Below are positions 35,425-44,732 of a DNA stretch of 59,132 nucleotides, in pieces. Positions within the stretch are counted from its first letter, which is position 1; every line of letters starts with the position of its first letter. The notes beneath the pieces were generated by a model. It worked only from the letters and a program-made list of their open reading frames with translations, did not search any database and was not told where the DNA came from. The position numbers and the translations under genes were made by a program. The DNA is from Chitinophaga pinensis. GTDB taxonomy: Bacteria; Planctomycetota; Phycisphaerae; Phycisphaerales; SM1A02. The DNA is taken from assembly GCA_943329105.2 (NCBI GenBank), contig CALQCP020000001.1, positions 1 to 59,132 of the forward strand. Direction: 5' to 3'.

Positions 35425-37425
35425 CTACCGCACCGAGCCGTCGTCGGAGGCGTCTGGAGTGAATGCGCGTAGATCACGCCGCAATCGGAAGTAGTCGCGC
35501 ATGCCGCCAATGACAAACCACACCATGACCGCAGTGCTTGTCACCAAAATCACCCACGTCCACACGTGCCAATAGGCCGACCACTCGGCGTCGGTGACCG
35601 CGGTGCCCTGACTCTTACGCCACACCATCCACGGCGTGCCGATACAGAACAGCAGTGTGAAACAAAGCGGCCAGCTCAGCGTGATCCAAGCAACAAATCG
35701 GTCCCACCCTTTGTACTGACGATCAAATCCAATCTTCTCCCAGAAAGTCGCCGGGGCTTCGTCAAGCGCTGCATCACCATCAGTGCGGTACGCGCCACGA
35801 TGCAGCAATCGGTCCAGATCAAATTGCTTGGTGCCACCCGCGAGGCTCACGGTGACATAGAAGATGCATGAAGCAATCATGGCAATGAAACTGATCACCA
35901 TGCCGGTCAAATTGGCGCGCACCCACTGGCAGCATCCACCCCATGCGTTGAGGACCGCGCCAGCATCCGTAGCGTTCCACCCGTCAACCCACTCCTGCGG
36001 CACGTTGGTGATGATGACTCCCAAGACACACAAGGTCATGCCAACAATCATTCCTGACCACGCGCCAGCGGTCGTACCCCACCGCGTGTACAGGCCGCCG
36101 ATGATCGCAGCTCCACCGCCGGCCACAAAGATGCTGGCACTCATCGCTGCAAACATAGCGATGTAAATACCCGGCTCGTACCACATGCTGAAGCAGAAGG
36201 CGAAGATCGCTACGCCAAGCACCGCCGCCTTCAACAGCAGCAATTGCCCGCGCGCCGACATTGGCTTCTTCCGGAATGGGAGCACCACATCTTGCACAAA
36301 GATGCTTGCCCAGGAGTGCAGATACGCCTCATCGGTACTGATGGCCGCACCCAGCATCGCCGCCACCACCAAGCCAAGAAGACCAGTCGGAAGCATGACT
36401 CCAAGAGCCAATGGCACGCGCATTTCCGACTGCAGTGCCTCGGTTGGCTGCGAAGCAATCAGATCCTTCAGAGGCGCAGCGGCCGCTTCATAGTCGGGGT
36501 GCGTCAGAAAGGCACGCACTGCGAGCGGAATCAATACCGTCACCAACATCAAGGTTCGGTATCGCCAGCCATTCAGCAGTTGACCCATGCGCGCTTCGTG
36601 TGCAGTGCGGGCAGCACTGTTGTAGCCCTGATCGCCCTGCCAAGCGCGACACGCGTAAAAGAGTGTGAAGGCACTGATCAGCCAGAACACCACGCCAAAG
36701 TTCTGCTCGTCCTGCAATCCCAGCGGATTGAGCATGCTCTTTCCAGCGGGGAGCATCATCATTGTCTCTTCCAATTTCAGCCACGGGAACTTGAGCAATA
36801 CCCAGTAGCACACCACCACAAAAGTGCAGAAACAGAACACCCCTTGGAAGAAGTCGGTCACTAGCACTGCGAGCATTCCGCCTGCAAACACCAAGAACAC
36901 GGCGAAGGAAAGAAGCGCCACCATGACCGCCGGGAACGTTGGAAATGTTGCGCCAAGCAGTTCGAAGCGTTCGGGCATACTCAACATTGCCATGAAGAAT
37001 CGCGCGGTCACACCAGGAAAGATCGCATAGTTCAAGATGCCGGAAATAAACGCAACTATGCCACTGAAGATTCGAAAGCGACGCGAGTAACGCATCTCAA
37101 AGAACTGCGCCAACGTCATCGCGCGCGTCTCGCGGAATCGATAGATGACCCAACCGGTCACGGCCAGCAATATGAGCGATGGCCCTTCCATATAGCCCCA
37201 CCAGTACTGGGTGAAGCCAACGTCATAGCCCACTTGGAAATACCACACCAACGTGATCACGCCTACCTGCGCCATGTTGTAGGAGACGGTGAGCAGGTAC
37301 CGCCCTGCCAAGCGATTGGCGCTCAGAAATCCACTCACGGTATTGGCGTGCCGACGCATACTCCACGCCGAAAGCGCCAGCGCCACCAAGAATGCCACCA
37401 CGATGATCCAGTCGAGCAGTTGCAT
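35425..37425 (-). CDS. Sodium:solute symporter (SSS family)
   Basis: A 666-residue membrane protein with about 13-14 helices, beginning MQLLDWIIVVAFLVALAL. The SSS features are RLAGRYLLTVSYNMAQVG, MTLAQFFEMRYSRRFR (the conserved signature after helix 3) and an extended C-terminus with two further helices. It should use the sodium gradient to import a solute, probably a sugar in this context. The start at 37425 is next to the alpha-mannosidase stop (TGATATG), so the two are coupled. A longer in-frame start further upstream lies inside the mannosidase and is not credible. It is followed directly by the beta-mannosidase. Confidence 0.93.
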   Translation of the reverse strand: MQLLDWIIVVAFLVALALSAWSMRRHANTVSGFLSANRLAGRYLLTVSYNMAQVGVITLVWYFQVGYDVGFTQYWWGYMEGPSLILLAVTGWVIYRFRETRAMTLAQFFEMRYSRRFRIFSGIVAFISGILNYAIFPGVTARFFMAMLSMPERFELLGATFPTFPAVMVALLSFAVFLVFAGGMLAVLVTDFFQGVFCFCTFVVVCYWVLLKFPWLKLEETMMMLPAGKSMLNPLGLQDEQNFGVVFWLISAFTLFYACRAWQGDQGYNSAARTAHEARMGQLLNGWRYRTLMLVTVLIPLAVRAFLTHPDYEAAAAPLKDLIASQPTEALQSEMRVPLALGVMLPTGLLGLVVAAMLGAAISTDEAYLHSWASIFVQDVVLPFRKKPMSARGQLLLLKAAVLGVAIFAFCFSMWYEPGIYIAMFAAMSASIFVAGGGAAIIGGLYTRWGTTAGAWSGMIVGMTLCVLGVIITNVPQEWVDGWNATDAGAVLNAWGGCCQWVRANLTGMVISFIAMIASCIFYVTVSLAGGTKQFDLDRLLHRGAYRTDGDAALDEAPATFWEKIGFDRQYKGWDRFVAWITLSWPLCFTLLFCIGTPWMVWRKSQGTAVTDAEWSAYWHVWTWVILVTSTAVMVWFVIGGMRDYFRLRRDLRAFTPDASDDGSVR

Positions 37426-37426
37426 A

Positions 37427-40400
37427 TCAGGAAGCCAGTCCCGCTGACGCAATATCAGCACGAAGCGTGATGATTTGGAACGGACGCACCGCACACCGCG
37501 TGGTGCCGGCGGCCGCGTCGTGCTCGAACCCGTCAATCTCTACTGGCCGCTCAAAGAGATCGGTGGCGCACACGGCGCTCACCGGGAATCCCCAGCGAAT
37601 AGTGGCGACACCAGCACCGCCGCGCACTTCCACCACGCGCAGCGCCATGCCACCCGACTGTTCCGCAGGTTTGAGCGCCGCAATTTCCAGATGCGCTGCA
37701 CCGGTTGCAGCAACGGCGACCGCCTGCCAACCATCAGCCAGACGCGATGAAGGCGCGCCAGCGCGCTCGCCCACACTCCGCACCATCGCGCCCACCAGCG
37801 GATGATTCAATTGCTCAGCGTGGGCATCAACGCCTGCCGCGCGCCAATCGCCACCATGCACCATGACCGAGTAGGTAAATCGATGATGTCCACGATCGGC
37901 GGTTGGATCTGGAAAGTTCGGCGCCTTCAAGAGACTCAGCCCCAAGACGCCATGCTTGGCGCTGCGGCCAAACTTGCCATCATCCAGCACTGCTACACCA
38001 AGCCCCGGCTCGGACATGTCCATCCAATTATGCCCAGGAACCTCAAACTGCGCGCTCTCCCATGAAGTGTTGTCATGGGTGGCGCGTTCGATGTGGCCAA
38101 ACTGAATTCCGAACGTCGCGCGTCGCGCTCGCACCGCGCATGGGAACAGCGCGCGTAGAAGTTTCTGCTCCTCGTGCCACTCAACATCAGTCACCACATC
38201 GACGCGAGGGCTGCCAGCCAGCAGGCGATAGCGCTGCACCAGGCGACTAGCACTACCAAGCGGCCGCTCCACAGTGATCTCTGCTGCAAGCGGCGAACGC
38301 TTCGTCACAGTGATTCGCGCGGCAGCGCTCATCACACGCATGGCCTGCTCTTGATAATCACGATCGGTATCCCACGCTTCCCAGCGACGGGGACGATCCT
38401 CATAGATCACCAATTGATTCATCGGTAACGGATCGCCATGCGAATCGAAGCCGTTGGCGACGCGACCGCTGTCAATGCAACGAAGCTCACCGATGCGCCC
38501 CGCGTCATCAATCGTCACCGAAACCATGCCATTGCGAAGAGTGCGCTCCCCGTCAACATGGACTGTGTCGCGCGCTTCAAGCTGAGCCGGGCGCGCTGGG
38601 TCGATCACTTGGATTCCAAATGCCGGCACACGGATTGCAAGCACGTCGCCTTCCTCTGTTGCCAACGTTCCGCTCTGCGCGGTGGACGCCGGATTGAAGA
38701 CCACCAGTTGCTCAGCTTGCTCCGTGGAATGTGCATCAGTAACGCCACCTGCAACTACCTCACCCAACCACGCCATACCGCCCTGCACTACGCGCAACGC
38801 GTCACGGCGCACCTCGCCGAACTGCTCGCGGGCGTCGTCATACACCTCTTTAATGGAGCTACCCGGAAGGATGTCGTGAAACTGATTCAAGAGCACCGTC
38901 TTCCACGTGCCATCAAGCGTCACGCGCGTTGCCTCCGCACCCGCTGCATCGCCGGTCACACCAGCACGTGCGCACGCCAGCGCCTCGCCAAGCCGCAACA
39001 TGCATTCCGCGCGACGATTCGCTTCTTTGATCCATGCCTGACTGGTGTAGGTGCCGCGATGCAACTCCAGATAGAGCTCACCGTCCCACACCTTGATGTC
39101 TTGGCCATTGCGCCACAATACGCGCTGCGCTTGATGCAAATCCTCGCAGAACGAATGCACACTCTTCTGCTCCACACGCGGCAGACCATCGCAGCGTGCG
39201 CCGATATTGGCGCGCTCAATCTGCTCCGCAGTTGGCCCGCCGCCACCATCGCCATAACCGAACGGCTGCAAGTACATGGGAATGCGCGCGCCGTCCTGTT
39301 CCACCAAGTTCTTCACACCGTACTGGAACTCCTTGGGCTCGATCGCGCTGTTGTAATTGTGACCCGGAGTGAGATGCGTGAGAATCTCCGTGCCGTCAAG
39401 GCCGCGCCAACGGAAAGTCACGTGCGGGAATTTGTTGGTCTCGCACCAACTCATCTTGTTGGTGATGAATGTGTCGAGTCCTGCTTGCGCCATGATTTGC
39501 GGCAAGCTTGCAGGAAATCCGAACGTATCGGGCAGATACAAGAATCGCTGCGGCGCGGCGATCCCAAAGCGCGACTCCCAATATGCGCACCCGTGCAATA
39601 TTTGCCGTACAAAGCTCTCCCCTGACGGGCAAGTGCAATCCGGCTCAATCCACATCGCGCCCGCGGCTTCCCAGCGCCCCTCGGCCACGCGCGCACTGAT
39701 CTCCGCGAAGAGTTCTGGCGACCGTTCCTCCACCCATGCGTACTGCTGCGCCTGGCTGCAAAGAAAGTGAAAGTGCGGGAATCGCTCTTGCAAGCGCAGC
39801 ACATTTGCAAACGTGCGTGTGCACTTGCGCTTGGTTTCAGCAATCGGCCAAAGCCACGCGGTATCAATGTGCGCATGGCCAACCGCATCGCAGACCACCG
39901 GTGTCTGCGCGCCACGGCCCATGAGCAGCGCCGCCAATTCCGGGAAGAGCGAGGAACACGCTCCGTGCATTGCCATCGCATGCGAAGCCTGCGCCGCGCC
40001 GCGTACCGGAATGCGTGCCATGAGCGCCCGCAAGCCGCGGTCCAACTCGTGTGCACGCGCGTCGCTCGCTTCAAGTGTCAGAAGAATCTTGCGTGCCGCA
40101 TCAAAGCCCTGCGCAAATCGCCACACCGCTTCATCCACCACCACCAATTCCGCTGATTCAAGCCGGCCCGGATGTTCTTCGCGCCAGCGCGTCTGTTGCT
40201 CCGCATGGTCCCACCAGAAAGTGCTGATTCCAAGCGGTAGATTGCAGGCGGCTTCAATGAGAAGGTCCAGTTCAACGGACGCGGCGTTCAACGCAGCATT
40301 CGGCACTTCGTTCGGCGCGGCGTTCGACGCAGCGCCCGCCGCAGCCGACGCCGCACCACCAGCCGCCGGCGCACGCTCCCACAAGAACGCTAAATCACGG

Positions 40401-40729
40401 TACGGGTCGAACCCCTGATGCGGCACGCTATCCTTCCACAGGAGCGCCTCCGTCCCCGACGAGAATCGCAAAGCCACTCGCTTGCCCGCCATCGAACGAG
40501 GCAACGAGCCGCGCAGTCGAAACCACGCCGTGCTCCACACCGGGCCCCATCGCCAACCAAGTTTCACTGGTGAATACGTCTGATCGAACGCCACGTCCGG
40601 CGTCACACGATCAGGCGTCTGCCACACCGCAACATCAAGCGGCGCCCGCTCCGGAAATGCAGCCGGCAGGAGGATCTCGGAAACAAAGTTCTCGAAACGA
40701 ATGGCGGCGTATTGCAGGTCGGGGAGCAC
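37427..40729 (-). CDS. Alpha-mannosidase (GH38)
   Basis: A 1100-residue GH38 enzyme. The zinc-site motif HAHIDTAWLW (His285, Asp289) and the nucleophile Asp401 (LYLPDTFGFP) are present, with the mid-domain and the C-terminal beta domains intact. There is no signal peptide, so it is cytoplasmic, as are bacterial MngB-like enzymes. Unusual is a low-complexity insert (about 119-153) of Ala/Asn/Ser/Gly in the N-terminal domain, with a matching imperfect DNA repeat around 40281-40350. The start is GTG 40729, which has no clear ribosome site. It heads a three-gene group with symporter and beta-mannosidase, 117 bases from the DUF4142 gene. Confidence 0.93.
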   Translation of the reverse strand: MLPDLQYAAIRFENFVSEILLPAAFPERAPLDVAVWQTPDRVTPDVAFDQTYSPVKLGWRWGPVWSTAWFRLRGSLPRSMAGKRVALRFSSGTEALLWKDSVPHQGFDPYRDLAFLWERAPAAGGAASAAAGAASNAAPNEVPNAALNAASVELDLLIEAACNLPLGISTFWWDHAEQQTRWREEHPGRLESAELVVVDEAVWRFAQGFDAARKILLTLEASDARAHELDRGLRALMARIPVRGAAQASHAMAMHGACSSLFPELAALLMGRGAQTPVVCDAVGHAHIDTAWLWPIAETKRKCTRTFANVLRLQERFPHFHFLCSQAQQYAWVEERSPELFAEISARVAEGRWEAAGAMWIEPDCTCPSGESFVRQILHGCAYWESRFGIAAPQRFLYLPDTFGFPASLPQIMAQAGLDTFITNKMSWCETNKFPHVTFRWRGLDGTEILTHLTPGHNYNSAIEPKEFQYGVKNLVEQDGARIPMYLQPFGYGDGGGGPTAEQIERANIGARCDGLPRVEQKSVHSFCEDLHQAQRVLWRNGQDIKVWDGELYLELHRGTYTSQAWIKEANRRAECMLRLGEALACARAGVTGDAAGAEATRVTLDGTWKTVLLNQFHDILPGSSIKEVYDDAREQFGEVRRDALRVVQGGMAWLGEVVAGGVTDAHSTEQAEQLVVFNPASTAQSGTLATEEGDVLAIRVPAFGIQVIDPARPAQLEARDTVHVDGERTLRNGMVSVTIDDAGRIGELRCIDSGRVANGFDSHGDPLPMNQLVIYEDRPRRWEAWDTDRDYQEQAMRVMSAAARITVTKRSPLAAEITVERPLGSASRLVQRYRLLAGSPRVDVVTDVEWHEEQKLLRALFPCAVRARRATFGIQFGHIERATHDNTSWESAQFEVPGHNWMDMSEPGLGVAVLDDGKFGRSAKHGVLGLSLLKAPNFPDPTADRGHHRFTYSVMVHGGDWRAAGVDAHAEQLNHPLVGAMVRSVGERAGAPSSRLADGWQAVAVAATGAAHLEIAALKPAEQSGGMALRVVEVRGGAGVATIRWGFPVSAVCATDLFERPVEIDGFEHDAAAGTTRCAVRPFQIITLRADIASAGLAS

Positions 40730-40845
40730 GAGTGGAGTCTACGGAACCCGCACCGTCGAGCAGCCCGCTCAAAGATCTGCCATCAGAGACCGCGAGCCCT
40801 GAGATTCCCAACGATCAGCCAGCCCAGGTCCCCATCTACGCCAGA

Positions 40846-41637
40846 TTACGGCGCCCCCGCCGGCTTCTTCTGCGCAGGCGGCTTCTTGCCCGCAGGCTTC
40901 TTCTTGGCAGCAGCAGCCGCCGCTTCCGCAGCAGCAGCAGCCTTCGCTTCCTCGGCGGCCTTCAGTTCAGCGGCCTTCTGCTCAGCCGCAAGGCGAATGG
41001 CTTCCTTATTCACTTCAGCGTTCAGTGCCTCAGCAAGGCGTGCATGCGTGCCAATGATCGGCATCGTCTGCGATGCAAACGGCTTGACGGTTGGATCTGT
41101 GCAATTGTCGTACTGCCAGCGATACATAGCCAAGATCTTCGGGTTCTCATCGGCCATGTACGCCATGTACGCCTTATCGAATTCATCCCCGCTCAGCGCT
41201 TCCAGGCTTGTGACGATCGCCGTGTCATCAGCAGCAATCTCCGTTGGCAGGGTGATTTCCTGCGCAACCGCAATCTTCCCGATGATCACCTGGATAGCCG
41301 TATGGTTGGTCACCATGCGGTGCCCGAAATCCTTCACGGTTTGCTCATCCGCCTTGGCCATCGCCATCGTGCCCAGATTGATCTCCAGCAAGTCCGAAGC
41401 GGCCACCGCCTGAACGAATGCTTCCGGAGTCATCGTATGGTCCAGAACCACTGGTTCAGCAGCAGGGGTCGCGGCAGCGCCAGCAGCGGTGGCATCCGCG
41501 GCCGGTGTGGCATCGGCACCCTGCTCCGGCGTTGTGCCGGACAAGCTGTTGATCATCTTGCAACCAGGCGCTGAACCGATTGCAGCAAGGGCAGCAACGA
41601 CGACAATGGCGAGAGTGCGTGGAAACATGTTTGTCAT
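40846..41637 (-). CDS. DUF4142 domain lipoprotein with Lys/Ala/Pro tail
   Basis: A 263-residue protein. The signal peptide ends in SAPGC, a plausible lipobox. A DUF4142 domain follows (MTPEAFVQAVAASDLLEINL, KDFGHRMVTNHT, LSGDEFDKAYMAYM), a ferritin-like helical bundle found in periplasmic proteins of unknown role. The last 50 residues are an unusual helical to disordered tail: KAAELKAAEEAKAAAAAE, then repeated KKPAGKK. Such basic tails can bind cell wall or nucleic acid; this is inference. ATG 41637 gives a good signal peptide; an ATG at 41688 that overlaps the receptor stop would add 17 residues. It lies directly behind the TonB-dependent receptor gene. Confidence 0.8.
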   Translation of the reverse strand: MTNMFPRTLAIVVVAALAAIGSAPGCKMINSLSGTTPEQGADATPAADATAAGAAATPAAEPVVLDHTMTPEAFVQAVAASDLLEINLGTMAMAKADEQTVKDFGHRMVTNHTAIQVIIGKIAVAQEITLPTEIAADDTAIVTSLEALSGDEFDKAYMAYMADENPKILAMYRWQYDNCTDPTVKPFASQTMPIIGTHARLAEALNAEVNKEAIRLAAEQKAAELKAAEEAKAAAAAEAAAAAAKKKPAGKKPPAQKKPAGAP

Positions 41638-41687
41638 TGGATCAGGTCCGTAAACCGATGATAGAGCCGTTTGCGGTGTGGCTTGCA

Positions 41688-44600
41688 TCAGAAGTTCACT
41701 TGATAAGTCAGTGCGAAGGAAACCGCGATACCGGCCGAATATGAGGAGTTCAACCCGTTGATCCCCTCAGAGGTCCGGTACTCGGTTTGCACATCCGGGT
41801 TCGTGAGGTTGCGCGCATTGATGGAGAACTTCAAACCTTCATAGATCTCTTGCGAAGCGGTGAAATTCAGGGTTCCGTAACCAATCTGATAGATGGCGGG
41901 CGTGAGCAAACTGGTGTGCGGGTTGGCACCGCTGATCAATGAGTCACCCTTCATGGTGTAAAAGATTCCCAGCTGGGTGCCCCAATCGTCATAGTCATAC
42001 GTTGCACTGACATTCATCAAGTAGTCCGGAGTAGCGGTCATTGGCTGCGTGTTCTGTTTCACGCCATACGTGGCCAATGCATCCGAATCTTCTTTGGACA
42101 ACGTTACCTCTGAAGACATGTACGTAAAGTTTGAACCCAAGGCAATGCCACGGAAATTCTCGCCAAACATCGGCTCCAATGTGACGCGCGCCTCAAACTC
42201 CGCTCCAAGCAAAGTGCCCTCGGGAAAGTTCAATGCGCTGGTGTAAGCAAATCCTTCAGTAAATCGATTGACATACTGAATCGGATCAGAAATTGTCTTG
42301 TAGAACAGCGAGCTAGAAATCAGCCAGTTCTCATAGGGAGTCCAGTCCAATCGCAAGTCGTAGTTGTTGAGCGCACTCATCTGCAGCGCCGGATTACCGA
42401 TGAAGATCGGACCTCCGATGTAGTCATACTGCAGCACGGGTACCAGTTCATAGAAGTTGGGCCGCGCCAACGTCTGCGCAAACGCGGAGCGGAAGATCAA
42501 ACCTTCCTGCAAAATCCAGTTGCAGCCCACCATGGGCAGATAGCGATTGGTAGTGAAATCCGCGTCCCAGTCATTGGTACCGGAGAAGTCCCGCAGCTGC
42601 TGCGTATCGGTATCAATCCACAGCGCGTTGCTGTCAGGAAGCACCGTGGTGGACATGTGCGTGCCCTCATAGCGGAGACCGGTGATGATGTTGAAAGTCT
42701 CGCTCACCGGCAAATCAATCATTGCGTACGCGGCCCAAATATCCTGCGTGCCGTCGTATGAAATGTCGGTTTCCGACTGATAGATCGGGTGATCTTGGCT
42801 TGGGAACACCGCACTCCACGGCTCATTGAAGGCGCTGGAATACGAGGTGTTCGGGTCGCCGCCGTTACTGAACGTGTCCTGGCGATAATTGCGCGACACC
42901 AAATCAAGGAACGAGCCAGTCTTGATGTAGCCCTCCCGATCATCCCATTGCGTGAATGGCAACTTCACATTGAAGGAGCCTTGTTTGCTCTCTTCTTCGT
43001 TCTCATAATTGATGTGTTGAACCCAACCAACAAATGCGTTCTGTGCCGGCGGATAGGCAATCCATTGCTGTGGATTCACTACTCCCGGCGCAACTTGGAA
43101 CGCCGGCAGCCAATAAGACGCAAACTGCGTCTGGTCAGGCTGATCCTCACGCGCCTTGCTCAGCGCCAATTTCCAGTCCACCGTTGGGACCAGTAGGTCG
43201 AACACTCCAGACCTTTCACTGTCCTCGCTGCTTGGATCAAGGAAACTGAGTTTGTGCTGCCCACTAAGAATTACCGATTCCGTGCTCAACTGGCTGTAGT
43301 CCAGCGTTTCCAGTCGGTTGTACGGCGCAGCATCCGGCTGATCATGGCCAACGCCAGTGATGTCATCCGGGTTGTAACCAGGGAAGTAATAGTCCTTGCC
43401 GCGCGTATCAATCAAGCGAATTGATTGATTCTCTGAGAGCAACGTGTACAAGAACTTGGCGCCAAGCTTGTGTTCCTCCGTCTCAATGCCAAAAGACCCC
43501 ATTCCTCCCCACTGGATGGAGGACGTTCCTTGCGTGACGTCATACAGTTCGGTCTTGAAATTGTCGCCCGTACCGTACTGCTCAGGCACGATCGCGGTAC
43601 CGGGCCCAGCCTGCTCCAACGAGTTCAGCTGACCGTTGTCGTAGGCCGAAGCATCTTGTTCATAGAAGAAGTTTCCGAACGCGCCGACTTTGACGCCATC
43701 ATCCACTTCCCACGAATTACCAAGCGCGGTCGACCACTTGTAGATCAGCGGCGCTGCACCTTCCTCGGTGGACGTTGGATTGTTGGACCAACTCTCACCG
43801 TTCTGATCCGGATGTGTAGAGAGCACATCGTTGCTCCCCCAGAAGCCAAGGTCACCACCCTTGTAGTTCAGAAACTCGCCGTCCTTCACCTGCGAATTGA
43901 AGCCCACCTGCGTCTGCACGCGGAAGTAGAACTCATCTGGGAAGTCCTTCAGTGAGATGTTGACGGCGCCGCCCGAGGCTTCGCCCTGCTGATCCGGGGT
44001 GAAGTTCTTGCTGACCTGAATGCCTTGAATGACAGCACTCGGGAACTGATCCAGTTTCACAGCGCGCTTATTCGGATCCGCGCTCGGCAAGCGAATGCCA
44101 TCCAACAGCGTTGCCACGTATCGATCAGGTAGCCCGCGAATCACGGCGTACTTGCCATCTTGCAGCGTTGCACCAGGCACCAGGAGCAATGCTGCCGCAG
44201 CATCACCAGCGCCCGAGCGGGTAATCATCTCTACGCCAATGGTGTCAAGCAACTGCGGCGCTTCCAGGCGCAAACTGAACTCAATCGGCGGGATAATGAC
44301 GTACGGCTCAAAGTTGGTGGGGACAACCAAGTCCTGACGCTCTGGCGCATCCTTGCCGAGGTCAACGTCCTGCACCACAAACTCTTCCATGTCTTCAAAC
44401 TCGCCGGCCATGGTGACATCTGCATCCACCAGTTGCCCGGCGGCCACCGGAACATTCGCCTTCACTTCGCGTGTGTATCCGTCCTTGGTGATCACCAGCG
44501 TGTAAGCGCCCGGTGCAATATTTGGCAAGATGTACGAGCCGTTCTCGCGCGTAGTTACTTTGGCCTTCAAGCCGAGCACGCTGACTGTTGCGCCACTGAT

Positions 44601-44732
44601 TGGCGCATTGAACTCCTTGTCGTACACCACGCCGCGAATGGAACCCCCGGCAGGTGCCTGCGCCACCGCCACGCCTGTGACGGAACAAGCCATGACCACT
44701 GACACAATCCCAGCCCTGCTCAGGTTCACCAT
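41688..44732 (-). CDS. TonB-dependent outer-membrane receptor with carboxypeptidase-like domain
   Basis: A 1014-residue receptor. A signal peptide (VSVVMACSVTGVAVAQA) is followed by a carboxypeptidase-regulatory-like domain (about 30-108: IRGVVYDKEFNAPISGATVS), a candidate TonB box (EEFVV, about 115-120), the plug (ADPNKRAVKLDQFPSAVIQG, then SGGAVNISLKDFP) and a beta barrel ending SFALTYQVNF with the terminal aromatic residue of outer-membrane proteins. This layout is that of large receptors often found with the beta-helix family encoded upstream. The substrate is not known. It overlaps the TPR lipoprotein stop by seven bases and is followed by DUF4142. Confidence 0.93.
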   Translation of the reverse strand: MVNLSRAGIVSVVMACSVTGVAVAQAPAGGSIRGVVYDKEFNAPISGATVSVLGLKAKVTTRENGSYILPNIAPGAYTLVITKDGYTREVKANVPVAAGQLVDADVTMAGEFEDMEEFVVQDVDLGKDAPERQDLVVPTNFEPYVIIPPIEFSLRLEAPQLLDTIGVEMITRSGAGDAAAALLLVPGATLQDGKYAVIRGLPDRYVATLLDGIRLPSADPNKRAVKLDQFPSAVIQGIQVSKNFTPDQQGEASGGAVNISLKDFPDEFYFRVQTQVGFNSQVKDGEFLNYKGGDLGFWGSNDVLSTHPDQNGESWSNNPTSTEEGAAPLIYKWSTALGNSWEVDDGVKVGAFGNFFYEQDASAYDNGQLNSLEQAGPGTAIVPEQYGTGDNFKTELYDVTQGTSSIQWGGMGSFGIETEEHKLGAKFLYTLLSENQSIRLIDTRGKDYYFPGYNPDDITGVGHDQPDAAPYNRLETLDYSQLSTESVILSGQHKLSFLDPSSEDSERSGVFDLLVPTVDWKLALSKAREDQPDQTQFASYWLPAFQVAPGVVNPQQWIAYPPAQNAFVGWVQHINYENEEESKQGSFNVKLPFTQWDDREGYIKTGSFLDLVSRNYRQDTFSNGGDPNTSYSSAFNEPWSAVFPSQDHPIYQSETDISYDGTQDIWAAYAMIDLPVSETFNIITGLRYEGTHMSTTVLPDSNALWIDTDTQQLRDFSGTNDWDADFTTNRYLPMVGCNWILQEGLIFRSAFAQTLARPNFYELVPVLQYDYIGGPIFIGNPALQMSALNNYDLRLDWTPYENWLISSSLFYKTISDPIQYVNRFTEGFAYTSALNFPEGTLLGAEFEARVTLEPMFGENFRGIALGSNFTYMSSEVTLSKEDSDALATYGVKQNTQPMTATPDYLMNVSATYDYDDWGTQLGIFYTMKGDSLISGANPHTSLLTPAIYQIGYGTLNFTASQEIYEGLKFSINARNLTNPDVQTEYRTSEGINGLNSSYSAGIAVSFALTYQVNF

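Noticed and set aside
38438..39625. Plus-strand open frame of 395 codons inside GH38
   Set aside because: Shadow of the mannosidase; its sequence is His/Cys/Arg-rich with no family features.
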